Shown here piece after piece: positions 8,614 to 17,538 of a DNA stretch of 64,000 nt. The position numbers were made by a program, and so were the translations under genes. A model generated the notes under the pieces. It was not told the DNA's origin, did not search any database, and saw only the letters and a program-made list of their open reading frames with translations. The DNA comes from Legionella sp. (GTDB taxonomy: Bacteria; Pseudomonadota; Gammaproteobacteria; Legionellales; Legionellaceae): positions 27,561-91,560 of the forward strand of contig JARLJQ010000040.1 in the NCBI GenBank assembly GCA_031291115.1. Reading direction: 5' to 3'. How positions within the stretch are numbered: position 1 is the stretch's first letter; each line of letters starts with the position of its first letter.

Positions 8614-9990
8614 CTATCCTCGTTTTGGCAGCGCCACAAATAATGAGCCTGTGTGGTTCAGATTATTTGCCTCAACACCCGCTTGGTCTCCTTCGCCTTT
8701 ATAGACGTCAACATGAGCTCCCACAATGGCACCACCGGTATCTTGGGCAATACACAATGAAGTGGATTTTTTACAATTATAAATAAAATGCATGCCAACA
8801 GGTATTACCCTGTGATCTGTGGCGCATGAGGCATGTGGGGTTAGAGAAATATTTTCTGAACCGTAAGGTCCACCATCTTCTTTTGCAAAAAATACAAAGC
8901 TTTGATCGCGGTTTCGTAAGTTGGCGGCTTTATTGCGGTTTTGTGGGTTATCTAGATATTGGCGAATTTGCTTTTCTGATGCAGCGCTTTGTTTAATTTC
9001 TTTTGATACGTTACAACGTAACTTTGCTTCATCATGGCATTTAGGATCTTTAGCACAGCGCTCCATTGTAGCCAGATTGCCACCGCAAGTTGGGTCTTGT
9101 GCGCATTGGACTATGCGGCCAAGCATGGTGCGTGGTCTGCCATTGAAGCCGTCGTAATTGAGGTGAAATAATTTGCCATCAAGAATTAATGAGCCCGAGC
9201 CTTCAAGCATTAAAAAAGACGGATCATTGGGATCTTTAACGTAGCCAATTATATGCTTTGGATTTAAAGCACCGCGATCAATTTCTTCTCGGTCTGGGGC
9301 TATAGAGTAGGTGCCATTGGCATTTTTCAGACAATATCCCCGTGCCATTTTCGTCAGGGGATCCACTCCGCAAAGAGGGGTTTTTAATTTAAGTTTTCTG
9401 GCTTCTGCAGCTGCATTTACAACGCCTGGGTTTCTATAGATTGGATGTAAAAATGCGCCACCACGTTTGGTACGCGCCTCAACTGCGGCGGGTGCGTAAT
9501 AGGCAGTAAATTGAAATTCACCCTGTTTAAATCCGGCATGATTTTCAGGCCAGCCGTCGCTTTTATACCAATCAAATTCGGTTTTGATGCTGGATAAATA
9601 TTTTTGATAATTGCCATGGGCGGCTTTTGCAAGCTGAAGCATTTTTTGGTTGGCCTTAAGGCACCATTCCTGGCGCTTGAATTTTTGACCGGCAATAGTC
9701 ACCGTCTGAAATTCACCACGACTTCTAGTGCAGTTTTTAATCTGATGATTTAATGCTTTAACTACTTCATCCATATTGCCTGTAGGATTATCTAAGGGCA
9801 ATTCAGAGGCCGAAATTTTATGAAATTTAAAGCGTAACACACCTGGCTCTTTGGCCGCCATTTTCTGTTTTGTGTTAAAGTCTGCGAGTCTTCTGACGTC
9901 TAAACAGTGCTGGATTGGATCGGCTGGCAATACTGCGTGACTGATGATGCTAAAGGTCATTAGGGCAATTATTAAAGCTGATTGAAACAT
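8614..9990 (-). CDS. mltA: Membrane-bound lytic murein transglycosylase A
   Basis: MltA cleaves peptidoglycan between MurNAc and GlcNAc, forming 1,6-anhydroMurNAc ends. The protein has a signal peptide (residues 1-19, ISHA), the MltA domain with FTAYYAPAAVEA, RGALNPKHIIGYV and HLNYDGFNGRP, and a C-terminal 3D domain whose QDTGGAIVGAHVDVYKGEG contains the catalytic-type Asp. At 458 residues it is longer than E. coli MltA (about 365), with an inserted Cys-rich region near 310-340 (CAQDPTCGGN, CAKDPKCHDE). AAAGGA precedes the ATG. There is no obvious lipobox, so it may be periplasmic rather than lipid anchored. Confidence 0.88.
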   Translation of the reverse strand: MFQSALIIALMTFSIISHAVLPADPIQHCLDVRRLADFNTKQKMAAKEPGVLRFKFHKISASELPLDNPTGNMDEVVKALNHQIKNCTRSRGEFQTVTIAGQKFKRQEWCLKANQKMLQLAKAAHGNYQKYLSSIKTEFDWYKSDGWPENHAGFKQGEFQFTAYYAPAAVEARTKRGGAFLHPIYRNPGVVNAAAEARKLKLKTPLCGVDPLTKMARGYCLKNANGTYSIAPDREEIDRGALNPKHIIGYVKDPNDPSFLMLEGSGSLILDGKLFHLNYDGFNGRPRTMLGRIVQCAQDPTCGGNLATMERCAKDPKCHDEAKLRCNVSKEIKQSAASEKQIRQYLDNPQNRNKAANLRNRDQSFVFFAKEDGGPYGSENISLTPHASCATDHRVIPVGMHFIYNCKKSTSLCIAQDTGGAIVGAHVDVYKGEGDQAGVEANNLNHTGSLFVALPKRG

Positions 9991-10029
9991 AGGTATCCTT
10001 TCGCCTAATTATGGCGGGGGCTTCGCTTT

Positions 10030-10097
10030 ACTGCCATTATTAAGAGTTTATCCCTTCTCCCAAACGGAAGAAGGGATAAACTCTTAATAATGGCAGT
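10030..10097. repeat. 29-bp perfect inverted repeat with TCCCTTCTCCC core
   Basis: Arms 10030-10058 and 10069-10097 are perfect 29-base complements around a 10-base loop (cccaaacgga). It lies upstream of mltA and ahead of the riboswitch unit. Its central part (TTATCCCTTCTCCCAAACGG) recurs at 31101-31120 with a similar loop, so this is a dispersed palindromic element rather than a simple terminator. RNA from either strand would form a very stable hairpin. Confidence 0.75.
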
Positions 10098-10271
10098 GGG
10101 GCTTTGCTTAACCATAGATTTGAATGTGTAATAGGGATTATATAGGCAATTGACCGGTCATCAAAGAGGTGAATTTCAGTATGGGCTCTTAGTTAAAAAT
10201 TCATTAAATTCCTTATCTTTCATCTATTTGACAACTCAGATTAAAATCCAGCATACTACAGCCTGTTAGAT

Positions 10272-10345
10272 GGCGCGGGGTGTCGGAATACCGACTGAGA
10301 ATTACCCGTCGAACTTGATCTGGTTCATACCAGCGTAAGGACGCC
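10272..10345 (+). promoter_or_regulatory. TPP riboswitch (THI box)
   Basis: The segment has the thi-box order: GGCG closing stem, GGGGTGTC, CTGAGA at 10295-10300, ACCCG, then GAACTTGATCTGG, TACCAGCG and the closing CGCC. These are the conserved pyrimidine- and pyrophosphate-sensor helices of the thiamine pyrophosphate aptamer. It sits about 90 bases before the start of the THI5-like gene on the same strand, so expression of that gene should fall when TPP is plentiful. The expression platform is short, and no strong terminator was seen, which suggests control of translation. Confidence 0.92.
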
Positions 10346-10433
10346 TTCAAAAAAATTATGCTCTATTTTTATCGGGCATTTTTACCTTTTGCCATCTCCA
10401 ATATTATTAACGCAACAAATATGGAGTATGGTT

Positions 10434-11378
10434 ATGTCAGCACTGAAATCTCGAGTCTCTTTATTACTCAATTGGTATACGAATCCTTACCATGCGCCAA
10501 TCTTGGCTGCGCAACAATTGGGATTTTATTTACAAGAAGATATTAAACTGGCCATTTTAGAGCCTACCGATCCCAGTGATGTTACTGAATTGGTTGGATT
10601 AGGGGCGGTAGATTTTGGTGTGAAAGCCATGATTCATACGGTTGCTGCCGTTGCTAAAGGTTATCCTGTCACCTCAATCGGGACCTTACTTGATGAGCCA
10701 CCCACGGGTTTGATTGCATTAAAATCCAGTGGAATAAATACCTTTCATGACATTGTCGGTAAACGAGTTGGATACATTGGCGAATTTGGTAAGAAAATTA
10801 TTGATGATTTAGCGCGACTTGCAGGCATAGATCCAGACAGCTATCAAACAATCCGTATTGGTATGAACGTCACCGATGCGATTTGCCGTGATGTTATTGA
10901 TACGGGCATAGGCTTTATTAATTTTCAACAAGTGGAATTAGAACATGTACGTGGTGAAACAACTTTTCTGAGAATTGATCAATTGGCGGGTCTTGGTTGT
11001 TGTTGTTTTTGTTCCGTGCAATTTATTGTGCCTGAGCGTACCTTACAACAACCGGAATTAATTCAAGGGTTTTTGCGAGCAACTCAACGAGGTGCGGCAT
11101 TCACAACGGAGCATCCGGAAGAAGCGTATGAGCTGTTATGCCAAGCAAAACCGCAATTACGTACCCCAATGTATCAAAAGATTTTTATGCGCACCTTACC
11201 GTTTTTTTCGCGTACATTAATAAACGTGGACCGTGATTGGAATAAGGTGGGGCGCTATACGAAGCATTTAAATATTATTGATGAACATTTTGATATTTCA
11301 CAATGCTATACCAATCGTTTTTTACCGGAAACACCTTACACTGATATAAAACCAATTGCTTGTTGTCTTGGGGATTAA
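10434..11378 (+). CDS. THI5-type HMP-P synthase (NMT1/THI5 family)
   Basis: The protein resembles NMT1/THI5 substrate-binding-fold proteins but carries the marks of the fungal synthase that makes the thiamine pyrimidine (HMP-P) from its own active-site His and PLP. Lys64 and His68 in VKAMIHTVAA correspond to the PLP Lys and donor His of yeast Thi5 (Lys62, His66), and CCCFC is present at 189-193. There is no signal peptide, as expected for a cytoplasmic enzyme rather than a transporter component. The ATG at 10434 has GGAG 7 bases upstream. The TPP riboswitch ahead and the absence of transporter genes support biosynthesis. A THI5 of this kind is known in Legionella. Confidence 0.88.
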   Translation: MSALKSRVSLLLNWYTNPYHAPILAAQQLGFYLQEDIKLAILEPTDPSDVTELVGLGAVDFGVKAMIHTVAAVAKGYPVTSIGTLLDEPPTGLIALKSSGINTFHDIVGKRVGYIGEFGKKIIDDLARLAGIDPDSYQTIRIGMNVTDAICRDVIDTGIGFINFQQVELEHVRGETTFLRIDQLAGLGCCCFCSVQFIVPERTLQQPELIQGFLRATQRGAAFTTEHPEEAYELLCQAKPQLRTPMYQKIFMRTLPFFSRTLINVDRDWNKVGRYTKHLNIIDEHFDISQCYTNRFLPETPYTDIKPIACCLGD

Positions 11379-11596
11379 TCAGGATGTGAGTGCAGTAATG
11401 CACCATTAGGAAGTATTAAAGTTGCGTGACATCTGTGAACTAATAGTGGTTACGAAGCAATAAGAGAATACAGAGTCATGCAGCAGATGGGATTATTACA
11501 CAAATTATTCGAAAAAGAATCATCTTTTATTAATAAATCGCATTTAAGAGGACGATTTGTGTAGAAAAAATGTTGGGAGTAACCATATTCCTGAAA

Positions 11597-12751
11597 TTAA
11601 GGTATAGCAATCATTGAAAGATTAATTATACTAGCGCTATTTTTTACAAACTCATCACCGTGACTTTGCCAAAAACGAATAGGCCCTGAAAAAAACAATG
11701 ACCTAACACCGGTTATAACAGATAGCGCTCTAGCGAAAAATGTCAGCCATCCAGTATCTCGATGCTGGGATAAAACAGTATGAATTTGTTGTAAATGCGA
11801 CTGAAAATTTGAAATTTTAGCTTGTTCTGTTTGTGATATATCATTCAGTATTTCTAAAAGTGTTCGCGTTTCGTTTCTTTTTTCTATTAAAAGCTGTGGA
11901 TCAGAAGGGTGCGTTTTGTTTGAAGCTGTTTCAAGATGTTTTAAGTAGCGTTTGGTTAAATCCATTAATTGTTTACTAGCCACAACTCTCAATGCTTGAT
12001 AACATTCGATGTAATAAGCCGCGGTTGTATATTTTTGATTATTATTTATTTGCTGCTCTAATTGAGCCGCTGTAGGTCGTACCAATTTGCCACATTCGAC
12101 CTTAATATAATCTCTGTTTCTAAAAAAATAACCCTCATGATTTTGCTTGGCAATGTTTAGCAGAGCTTCTGATGGGTATTCACAGCCAAAAAATTGGATC
12201 CATTTTAGTGATATCTTTGGTCGGGTATAGCTGGTTTCCCCAGCACGATAGTCCCACGCATTTGAGTGAGTTACTAATAAATTCGTATGCAGCACCTGCG
12301 ACTCAAATAAATATAAATCAACAGGAGTAAGGTGCTCGTGACGCGTTTTTTGATTAAGGCACTTTTCTTTATTAAATTTAAATGAATCCGAGGCACAAAG
12401 GACATCCATCAGCTCTTCATTTCTCAAATAACACGCATAATGTAGTGCATTATTTCCAGAATCATCTATAGAACTTACATCAGCACCATATTCTATTAAA
12501 AGCTTAGCTAGTTTAAAATAACCACGCTTTAGTGATAGTAATAGCGCTGTATTAGTACATTGATTATCGGCTATATCAATAAACGACGCTCTATCTGTGC
12601 GTTTAGCTATTTTTATTGCAAATGCTTCATCATTCATTGCAATAAAATGAATTAACAGTGAGTTTTGAAAAGACCCATCAACTTTAATTTGGCTCAAATC
12701 ATTGGCTAGCTCCAATGCCTGGTGTCGATAGGTTTGTTCCATATTTCTCAT
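11597..12751 (-). CDS. Ankyrin-repeat protein, candidate effector
   Basis: The 384-residue protein contains at least two clear ankyrin repeats near residues 65-130 (TNTALLLSLKRGYFKLAKLLIEYGAD and GNNALHYACYLRNEELMDVL, in shortened form), with a weaker one before. The middle part is unassigned. The C-terminal 100 residues are helical with a hydrophobic stretch (WLTFFARALSVITGVRSLFF), which may be a membrane-associating segment. There is no signal peptide. Cytosolic ankyrin proteins of this build are frequent Dot/Icm substrates in Legionella; translocation here is only inferred. It is monocistronic. Confidence 0.75.
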   Translation of the reverse strand: MRNMEQTYRHQALELANDLSQIKVDGSFQNSLLIHFIAMNDEAFAIKIAKRTDRASFIDIADNQCTNTALLLSLKRGYFKLAKLLIEYGADVSSIDDSGNNALHYACYLRNEELMDVLCASDSFKFNKEKCLNQKTRHEHLTPVDLYLFESQVLHTNLLVTHSNAWDYRAGETSYTRPKISLKWIQFFGCEYPSEALLNIAKQNHEGYFFRNRDYIKVECGKLVRPTAAQLEQQINNNQKYTTAAYYIECYQALRVVASKQLMDLTKRYLKHLETASNKTHPSDPQLLIEKRNETRTLLEILNDISQTEQAKISNFQSHLQQIHTVLSQHRDTGWLTFFARALSVITGVRSLFFSGPIRFWQSHGDEFVKNSASIINLSMIAIP

Positions 12752-13079
12752 GTAGTAACCTGGTTAGTCATAATGAGGCAAATTATACCATTTTTTTATT
12801 GATTTAATGTTAAGCATCAAGTAATTCTTGGGAAATAACCTTTGTTCGGCAAAAAAGTTTAAATAACAATTAAGGAAGTATTTACTCACTATTATATGCG
12901 GATTAAAGGCAATATGGATGTGTGTATTGGTAGAAAAAAGCTTTATTATTTTCTTAAATTGAGGTGGAAGCTGGTTTACCTGCAATGGGCAAGGACCGCA
13001 CTCACTGATTTAATCTCTTTAGAGGCCTGTTTGCCAGGAGAAAATTGCTTGTCTGTTTGCGGCTCAAGATGACAGAGAG

Positions 13080-13448
13080 TTAACTTTTTATAACGCCGAT
13101 TAATAGAAAAATCCAACCCATTATAAAAGCCATACCTCCCAATGGTGTAATTATTCCCAGCCATTTGAATCCACTGATACTTAATACAAAAAGACTCCCA
13201 GAAAAGAAAAAGCACCCAGTTATGAATCCTATTCCTGCCAATGTAAGCCAGGTATTTTTTATGTGGAACATTAAGAGGGCGAGCATGAATAAGGCCAGGC
13301 TGTGATAAAACTGGTATTGAACGCCAGTTTGAAAAGCGGCTAAATAAGAGGGCTCAATTGTTCCTCTGAGGGCGTGGGTACCAAATGCACCTAACCCATT
13401 GGCTAGTAATGCTAATAAAGAGGCAACTATCAAATATATTTTTTGCAT
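13080..13448 (-). CDS. DUF423 (YgdD-type) inner-membrane protein
   Basis: The 122-residue protein has four hydrophobic helices and the DUF423 signatures NGLGAFGTHALRG, FQTGVQYQFYHSLAL and a C-terminal TPLGGMAFIMGWI. Function is unknown in all bacteria. I start it at the ATG at 13448, which has AGGA 6 bases upstream; a longer frame begins at 13502 but adds a hydrophilic stretch not typical of the family. Confidence 0.85.
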   Translation of the reverse strand: MQKIYLIVASLLALLANGLGAFGTHALRGTIEPSYLAAFQTGVQYQFYHSLALFMLALLMFHIKNTWLTLAGIGFITGCFFFSGSLFVLSISGFKWLGIITPLGGMAFIMGWIFLLIGVIKS

Positions 13449-13740
13449 GGTGTTCCTGTTATTTGCTTCATTGATGTAGTCGCGGGAAATTATCGTATTC
13501 ACGCGCTTTTTGTCAATGTTTGGTTTTTATTATGATTGTTTCATGAATAATCTTTCGCGGAATTTTTAAATCAATGTGTCTGACCCTATTTATTTTCGAT
13601 AAGGCAATTCTTTAAAAGCAAATTTATTGCTCAATATTTGTGTGCAATATTTGCTCTAAAATGCAAATCTTCATCTATAATGTTTCTATACGTTATATAA
13701 ATTGCCTCATGGATGATGGCCATAGCTAGGTTTTTACACT

Positions 13741-14541
13741 ATGAGTCTCCCTATTTCTGAGGCACACTTTGTTCCATATTTGTCTATTGAAGAACGTATA
13801 AATCATCTAGATAATTATCCGGTTTTCTGTTTGCTACAACCCGAGATGATAGGGCATTTAGCTTCATTATTTAATGAGATTCACATCAAAAAAAATGAAG
13901 TTCTTGTTCAAGAAGAGGATAATTTTGATAGTTTTATGCTTATTGTTTCAGGCACGGCGGTTGTATCTAGATCTTTGAAAAGGATCAAGAAAACCAATGC
14001 GATACAAATTACAACTCTAGGCCCGAATCGAGCTATTGGTTTAGGTAATACAGGTTACTTTAGTAAACAAGGAAAAAGAACTGCTACTGTAACCGCTTTA
14101 TCCTCTATGATAGTACTTCATATTGATTTATTAACTTTTTATTATTTTTTAAAGGAACATGCTCCTATATATTCTTCACTCATTAGAAGTAGTGAGCGTT
14201 TTTTATTGCATCATTACCTTCAAGACAACACTTGTTTGTTCCATCCAACGATAAATGGTGGAAATTTGGGAAAAAAATTGACTATCCTTGATAAGGAACA
14301 GATGATTTTGAAGCTTAATAATGATAATAATATACTTCGGGATATTTTAAATGTAAATTCACCGGTATCATGGGATGAGTGTAAGCCTTTAATTAGGGAA
14401 AAACTAAAACAATTGGGGTTTTGTGAATTTGACTTAATTACACAAAAAGTTGGAAGCTCACCAAGCCTGTTCATAACCAAGCTAATTCGGAAAGTTGCTT
14501 GTTGGGGAAAGGGGAACATTCCACGTGACAAAAATAAATAA
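13741..14541 (+). CDS. Cyclic-nucleotide-binding domain protein
   Basis: Residues about 25-145 form a CRP-type cNMP-binding fold (VFCLLQPEMIGHLASLF, FMLIVSGTAVVSRSL, TVTALSSMIVLHID). The remaining 120 residues lack a recognisable helix-turn-helix, so it is not an obvious transcription factor. Its stop overlaps the GTG start of the HlyD-family gene by 17 bases, making it the first gene of the efflux operon. A ligand-dependent regulatory role in that operon is an inference. The ligand-binding Arg/Glu pattern of canonical cAMP sites is not clearly present. Direct CAATATTTG repeats lie upstream (around 13635-13665). Confidence 0.7.
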   Translation: MSLPISEAHFVPYLSIEERINHLDNYPVFCLLQPEMIGHLASLFNEIHIKKNEVLVQEEDNFDSFMLIVSGTAVVSRSLKRIKKTNAIQITTLGPNRAIGLGNTGYFSKQGKRTATVTALSSMIVLHIDLLTFYYFLKEHAPIYSSLIRSSERFLLHHYLQDNTCLFHPTINGGNLGKKLTILDKEQMILKLNNDNNILRDILNVNSPVSWDECKPLIREKLKQLGFCEFDLITQKVGSSPSLFITKLIRKVACWGKGNIPRDKNK

Positions 14542-15415
14542 ATATGGAGTTTTATTATTAATACTATTAAGCAGTTGGCTGACAGCTTGTGGTAAGGAAA
14601 AGCAACGATATTATCCCGGTTATGTTCAAGGAAAATTCACCTACATTTCCGCCTATTACCCTGGGACATTGAAACAAATTCATGTACACCCGGGAGATCA
14701 AATTAAACAAGGACAGCCTTTATTTAGCCTTGAACTCTACCCTGAAAATACGGAGTTACAGGCAGCCGATGCCCGAGTGCAACAAGCACTAGATGAAAAA
14801 AATAAATATGAAGCTAATTATAAATTGCAAAAAATTAATAATGAACGCAATAAATTTTTGTTTAGAAAGAATGTTATTTCACGGGAAGAATTAGACACCA
14901 GTAATGACGCATTACAAAATGCACTGGCAAATAAAAATGCATCTAATGCTAATCTGATTGCATTACAAGCGCAACAAAATAAGGCAAGCTGGGCTTCAGG
15001 ACAAAAGACAGTCAATGCACCGATCGCGGGTCTAGTATTTGATACTTATTATTCTGAGCATGAAAAAGTAATGGAGCAACGCCCAGTTCTTTCCTTACTG
15101 CCTGCTAATGAAATAAAAGTTATTTTCTATGTCTCCGAACCGGAGTTAGATGGCTTAAAATTAAAACAAGAGATGGATCTATTCATTGATGGTCGTGAAC
15201 AACCCATAAAAGCTTATATCAGCTTTATTTCATCTCAAGCAGAGTACACTCCGCCCGTCATTTTCAGTGAAGAGCAGCGGCAAAAACTGGTTTTTCGTAT
15301 AGAAGCTCGTCCCCTGGATCTTGATGTGAGTCCAGGAATACATCCAGGTCAACCACTAACTGTGAAATTTACCCCAAAATCAGAATTGAGCAGTAGGCAA
15401 TATGAGACAGAATAG
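14525..15415 (+). CDS. HlyD/YbhG-type periplasmic adaptor lipoprotein
   Basis: This is a membrane-fusion protein linking an inner-membrane pump to an outer-membrane channel. After a GTG start (14525, AGGGGA upstream) there is a lipoprotein signal ending in LTAC. Next come a lipoyl half (YPGTLKQIHVHPGDQIKQGQPLFSL, split across the fold), a helical hairpin (about 80-165), the second lipoyl half (VNAPIAGLVFDTYY) and a beta-barrel. The 3' end overlaps the ABC ATPase gene by 14 bases. The order of this operon with a single-domain ATPase and one ABC-2 permease matches YbhG-YbhF-YbhS/R-type exporters. Confidence 0.87.
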   Translation: MTKINKYGVLLLILLSSWLTACGKEKQRYYPGYVQGKFTYISAYYPGTLKQIHVHPGDQIKQGQPLFSLELYPENTELQAADARVQQALDEKNKYEANYKLQKINNERNKFLFRKNVISREELDTSNDALQNALANKNASNANLIALQAQQNKASWASGQKTVNAPIAGLVFDTYYSEHEKVMEQRPVLSLLPANEIKVIFYVSEPELDGLKLKQEMDLFIDGREQPIKAYISFISSQAEYTPPVIFSEEQRQKLVFRIEARPLDLDVSPGIHPGQPLTVKFTPKSELSSRQYETE

Positions 15416-16331
15416 CTTTATCATAGACGTTAATAATTTGTGTAAAAAAATCGATGGTCATGAGATCGTGGTTGATGTCAATTTGCAAGTGAACGCTGGA
15501 GAAATTTATGGTTTTTTAGGTCCTAATGGAGCGGGAAAAACGACAACTATTCGTATGCTTTGTGGATTATTAACTCCTGACTCTGGCACTGGTTCTTGCC
15601 TTGGCTATGATCTCTTAACGCAAACCAAAATTATTAGAAGGTATGTAGGCTATATTCCTCAATTCTTCGGTTTATACAAACAGCTAACCGTCTACGAAAA
15701 TCTGATGTTTATGGCTGAGTTACATGGAATTATAGATCGAAAATTAGCCGTACAAAAAATGATTCACGAACTCAGTTTGACGGCAAAGCAGAATCAGTTG
15801 GCAGGGGGATTATCTGGAGGTTGGAAGCAGCGCTTAGCTTTGGCTTGTGCTTTAATTCACCAACCTTTTTTATTATTACTTGATGAACCCACAGCCAGCA
15901 TTGATGCTCAATCACGAATGGAGTTTTGGAACATTATGCATGATTTGTCTGCAGAAGGTGTAACCATTTTATTAAGCTCTCATAATATGGATGAAATTGA
16001 ACGCTGTCATCGCATTTCCTATATCTCTAATGGCCATCAATTAATAAATGGTAAAATTAAAGAAATTATCGAGCATGTTAACTTACTTACCTGGAATGTC
16101 CGTGGCAAAAACATCTCTCTACTGGCGAAACAGTTGGAGGCTACTCCGGGTATTGATCAAGTAATTATTTTAATGGATTCTCTGCATGTCAGTTCGCAAA
16201 ATCATGAAACATTAAATCAGGCAATAAAATTGTTTCAACTGAACCCAAATTATAACTGGGAAATTATCACACCCAGTTTGGATGATATCTTTATTTGGAT
16301 GACGCGTAATCAATCAAGGACGCTTTCATAA
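15402..16331 (+). CDS. ABC-2 type exporter ATP-binding protein
   Basis: The 309-residue ATPase has Walker A GPNGAGKTT, Q-loop (YIPQFFGLY), signature LSGGWKQR (variant of LSGGQ, with Trp), Walker B LLLLDEPTA and H-loop SSHNMDE. A 90-residue C-terminal extension follows, as in CcmA/YbhF-type drug and lipid exporters. It is translationally coupled at both ends: 14-base overlap with the adaptor gene and a TAATG junction with the permease gene. The substrate is unknown. Confidence 0.92.
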   Translation: MRQNSFIIDVNNLCKKIDGHEIVVDVNLQVNAGEIYGFLGPNGAGKTTTIRMLCGLLTPDSGTGSCLGYDLLTQTKIIRRYVGYIPQFFGLYKQLTVYENLMFMAELHGIIDRKLAVQKMIHELSLTAKQNQLAGGLSGGWKQRLALACALIHQPFLLLLDEPTASIDAQSRMEFWNIMHDLSAEGVTILLSSHNMDEIERCHRISYISNGHQLINGKIKEIIEHVNLLTWNVRGKNISLLAKQLEATPGIDQVIILMDSLHVSSQNHETLNQAIKLFQLNPNYNWEIITPSLDDIFIWMTRNQSRTLS

Positions 16332-17470
16332 TGGTATTCAAAAATTACCGTAGTTTACGCTTGTGGAGTATGTTCAAAAAAGAATTAATAGTTATTATGC
16401 GGGATTATCGAACTTATATTTTCGTGCTCATTATGCCGTTCATGGAATCGATTTTATTTGGTCTTATCATTGATAATGATGCACGAAATCTTCCCACGGT
16501 AGTTGTCACTCAAGATCGTTCACCATTTACGGAATCAATTATCCAAGCATTTAAAAATTCCAGTTATTTTAATATTAAAAAGATTATTTCAGACCAGGCG
16601 ATGGCTCAAAAGCTAATGCAAAATGGAGATATTAAATTTATTCTGTATATCCCTTCGGATTTTTCTCATAATTTACTCCGTAATGAGCATCCTCATCTAC
16701 TTTTAGAGGGGGATTCCAGTAATCCTGTTGTGGTCAATAATGCGTTTCATGCAGCAGTAACACTGGTTCCTCGAGCGTTAGAGAGTCTCACTGTAGGGCC
16801 ATTATCTTATTTAGCTGCTACAGAATACAGTTATGCTCTAGATACTCATGCAAAATATAATCCATCAGTTAAATCTCAATATCATACACTTCCTGGATTA
16901 TTAGCAACAATCCTCACTATTTCTTTGGCAATGGTTATGGCAATTTCTATTACAGGAGAATATGAGGCAGGGACTATGGAGATGTTGTTAATTACTCCAA
17001 TAAGACCGTTTGAGGTAATTATTGGGAAATTATTACCTAATATTTTTTTAGGTTATATTCTATTTTTTGCTATTTTATTCGTGGTGAATTTTATATTTAA
17101 AATACCTTTTTACGGTAGTTTATTGTTACTTACTCTTGTAGCTTTTCCTTTTATTATCGCTAATATTGCTTTGGGGTTAGCTACCTCATGTATTGCTAGA
17201 ACACAATTCCAAGCGGCGCAGATAGCCGGTACTTATACTCTGCCCGCTATCTTATTCTCCGGTTTTTTGTTTCCACGTGAATCTATGCCTGATTGGGCAC
17301 AAGGGGTAAGTAGCCTCTTCCCTTGCACTTACTTTTTACGTATTTGCACTGCGATTATGCTTAAAGGAGCAAGTTTTAAAGACATTTTTTCAGATGTATG
17401 GCCTATTATAATCTTTGCAGCGATTTTTTTGGGATTAACCTATAAATTTTATCGTAAGACTCTGGATTAG
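16331..17470 (+). CDS. ABC-2 type exporter permease
   Basis: The 379-residue permease follows the YhhJ/YbhR pattern: one N-terminal membrane helix after MFKKELIVIMRDYRTY, a large periplasmic domain (about 55-180), then five more helices including the ABC-2 signature EYEAGTMEMLLITPIRPFE and the re-entrant LPAILFSGFLFPRESMP. Only one permease is present, implying a homodimer. Expression is coupled to the ATPase gene. A TolC-type gene converges from downstream, so the four proteins could form a complete tripartite exporter. Confidence 0.9.
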   Translation: MVFKNYRSLRLWSMFKKELIVIMRDYRTYIFVLIMPFMESILFGLIIDNDARNLPTVVVTQDRSPFTESIIQAFKNSSYFNIKKIISDQAMAQKLMQNGDIKFILYIPSDFSHNLLRNEHPHLLLEGDSSNPVVVNNAFHAAVTLVPRALESLTVGPLSYLAATEYSYALDTHAKYNPSVKSQYHTLPGLLATILTISLAMVMAISITGEYEAGTMEMLLITPIRPFEVIIGKLLPNIFLGYILFFAILFVVNFIFKIPFYGSLLLLTLVAFPFIIANIALGLATSCIARTQFQAAQIAGTYTLPAILFSGFLFPRESMPDWAQGVSSLFPCTYFLRICTAIMLKGASFKDIFSDVWPIIIFAAIFLGLTYKFYRKTLD

Positions 17471-17534
17471 ATTAGGGTCTGTTGACATTTCTACTATTTC
17501 GGCTCAATCTAGCGAAATGTCAACAGACCCTAAT
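17471..17534. repeat. Palindromic repeat family, copy 1 (perfect 21-bp arms)
   Basis: Arms ATTAGGGTCTGTTGACATTTC (17471-17491, 21 bases) and its exact complement (17514-17534) flank a 22-base loop containing GGCTCAATCTAGC. It lies between the convergent permease and TolC-type genes, where it could terminate both. Related copies occur at 25762-25824 and 33990-34036; the shared right half reads GCTCAA-CTAGCGAAATGT(C/T)AACAGA. A short dispersed palindrome of this kind behaves like a REP/MITE-type family. Confidence 0.8.
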
Positions 17535-17538
17535 CATT

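Noticed and set aside
10389..10433. Upstream extension of the THI5-like gene
   Set aside because: The added residues start in the riboswitch expression region, lack a ribosome site, and are absent from the family; ATG 10434 fits better.
12764..12985. 73-residue open frame on the minus strand upstream of the ankyrin gene
   Set aside because: Poor ribosome site, composition dominated by Asn/Ile/Phe/Lys as expected for AT-rich spacer, and no motif.
12976..13215. Open frame overlapping the DUF423 gene
   Set aside because: It is the same strand in another frame over a gene with clear family signatures, and has no motif of its own.
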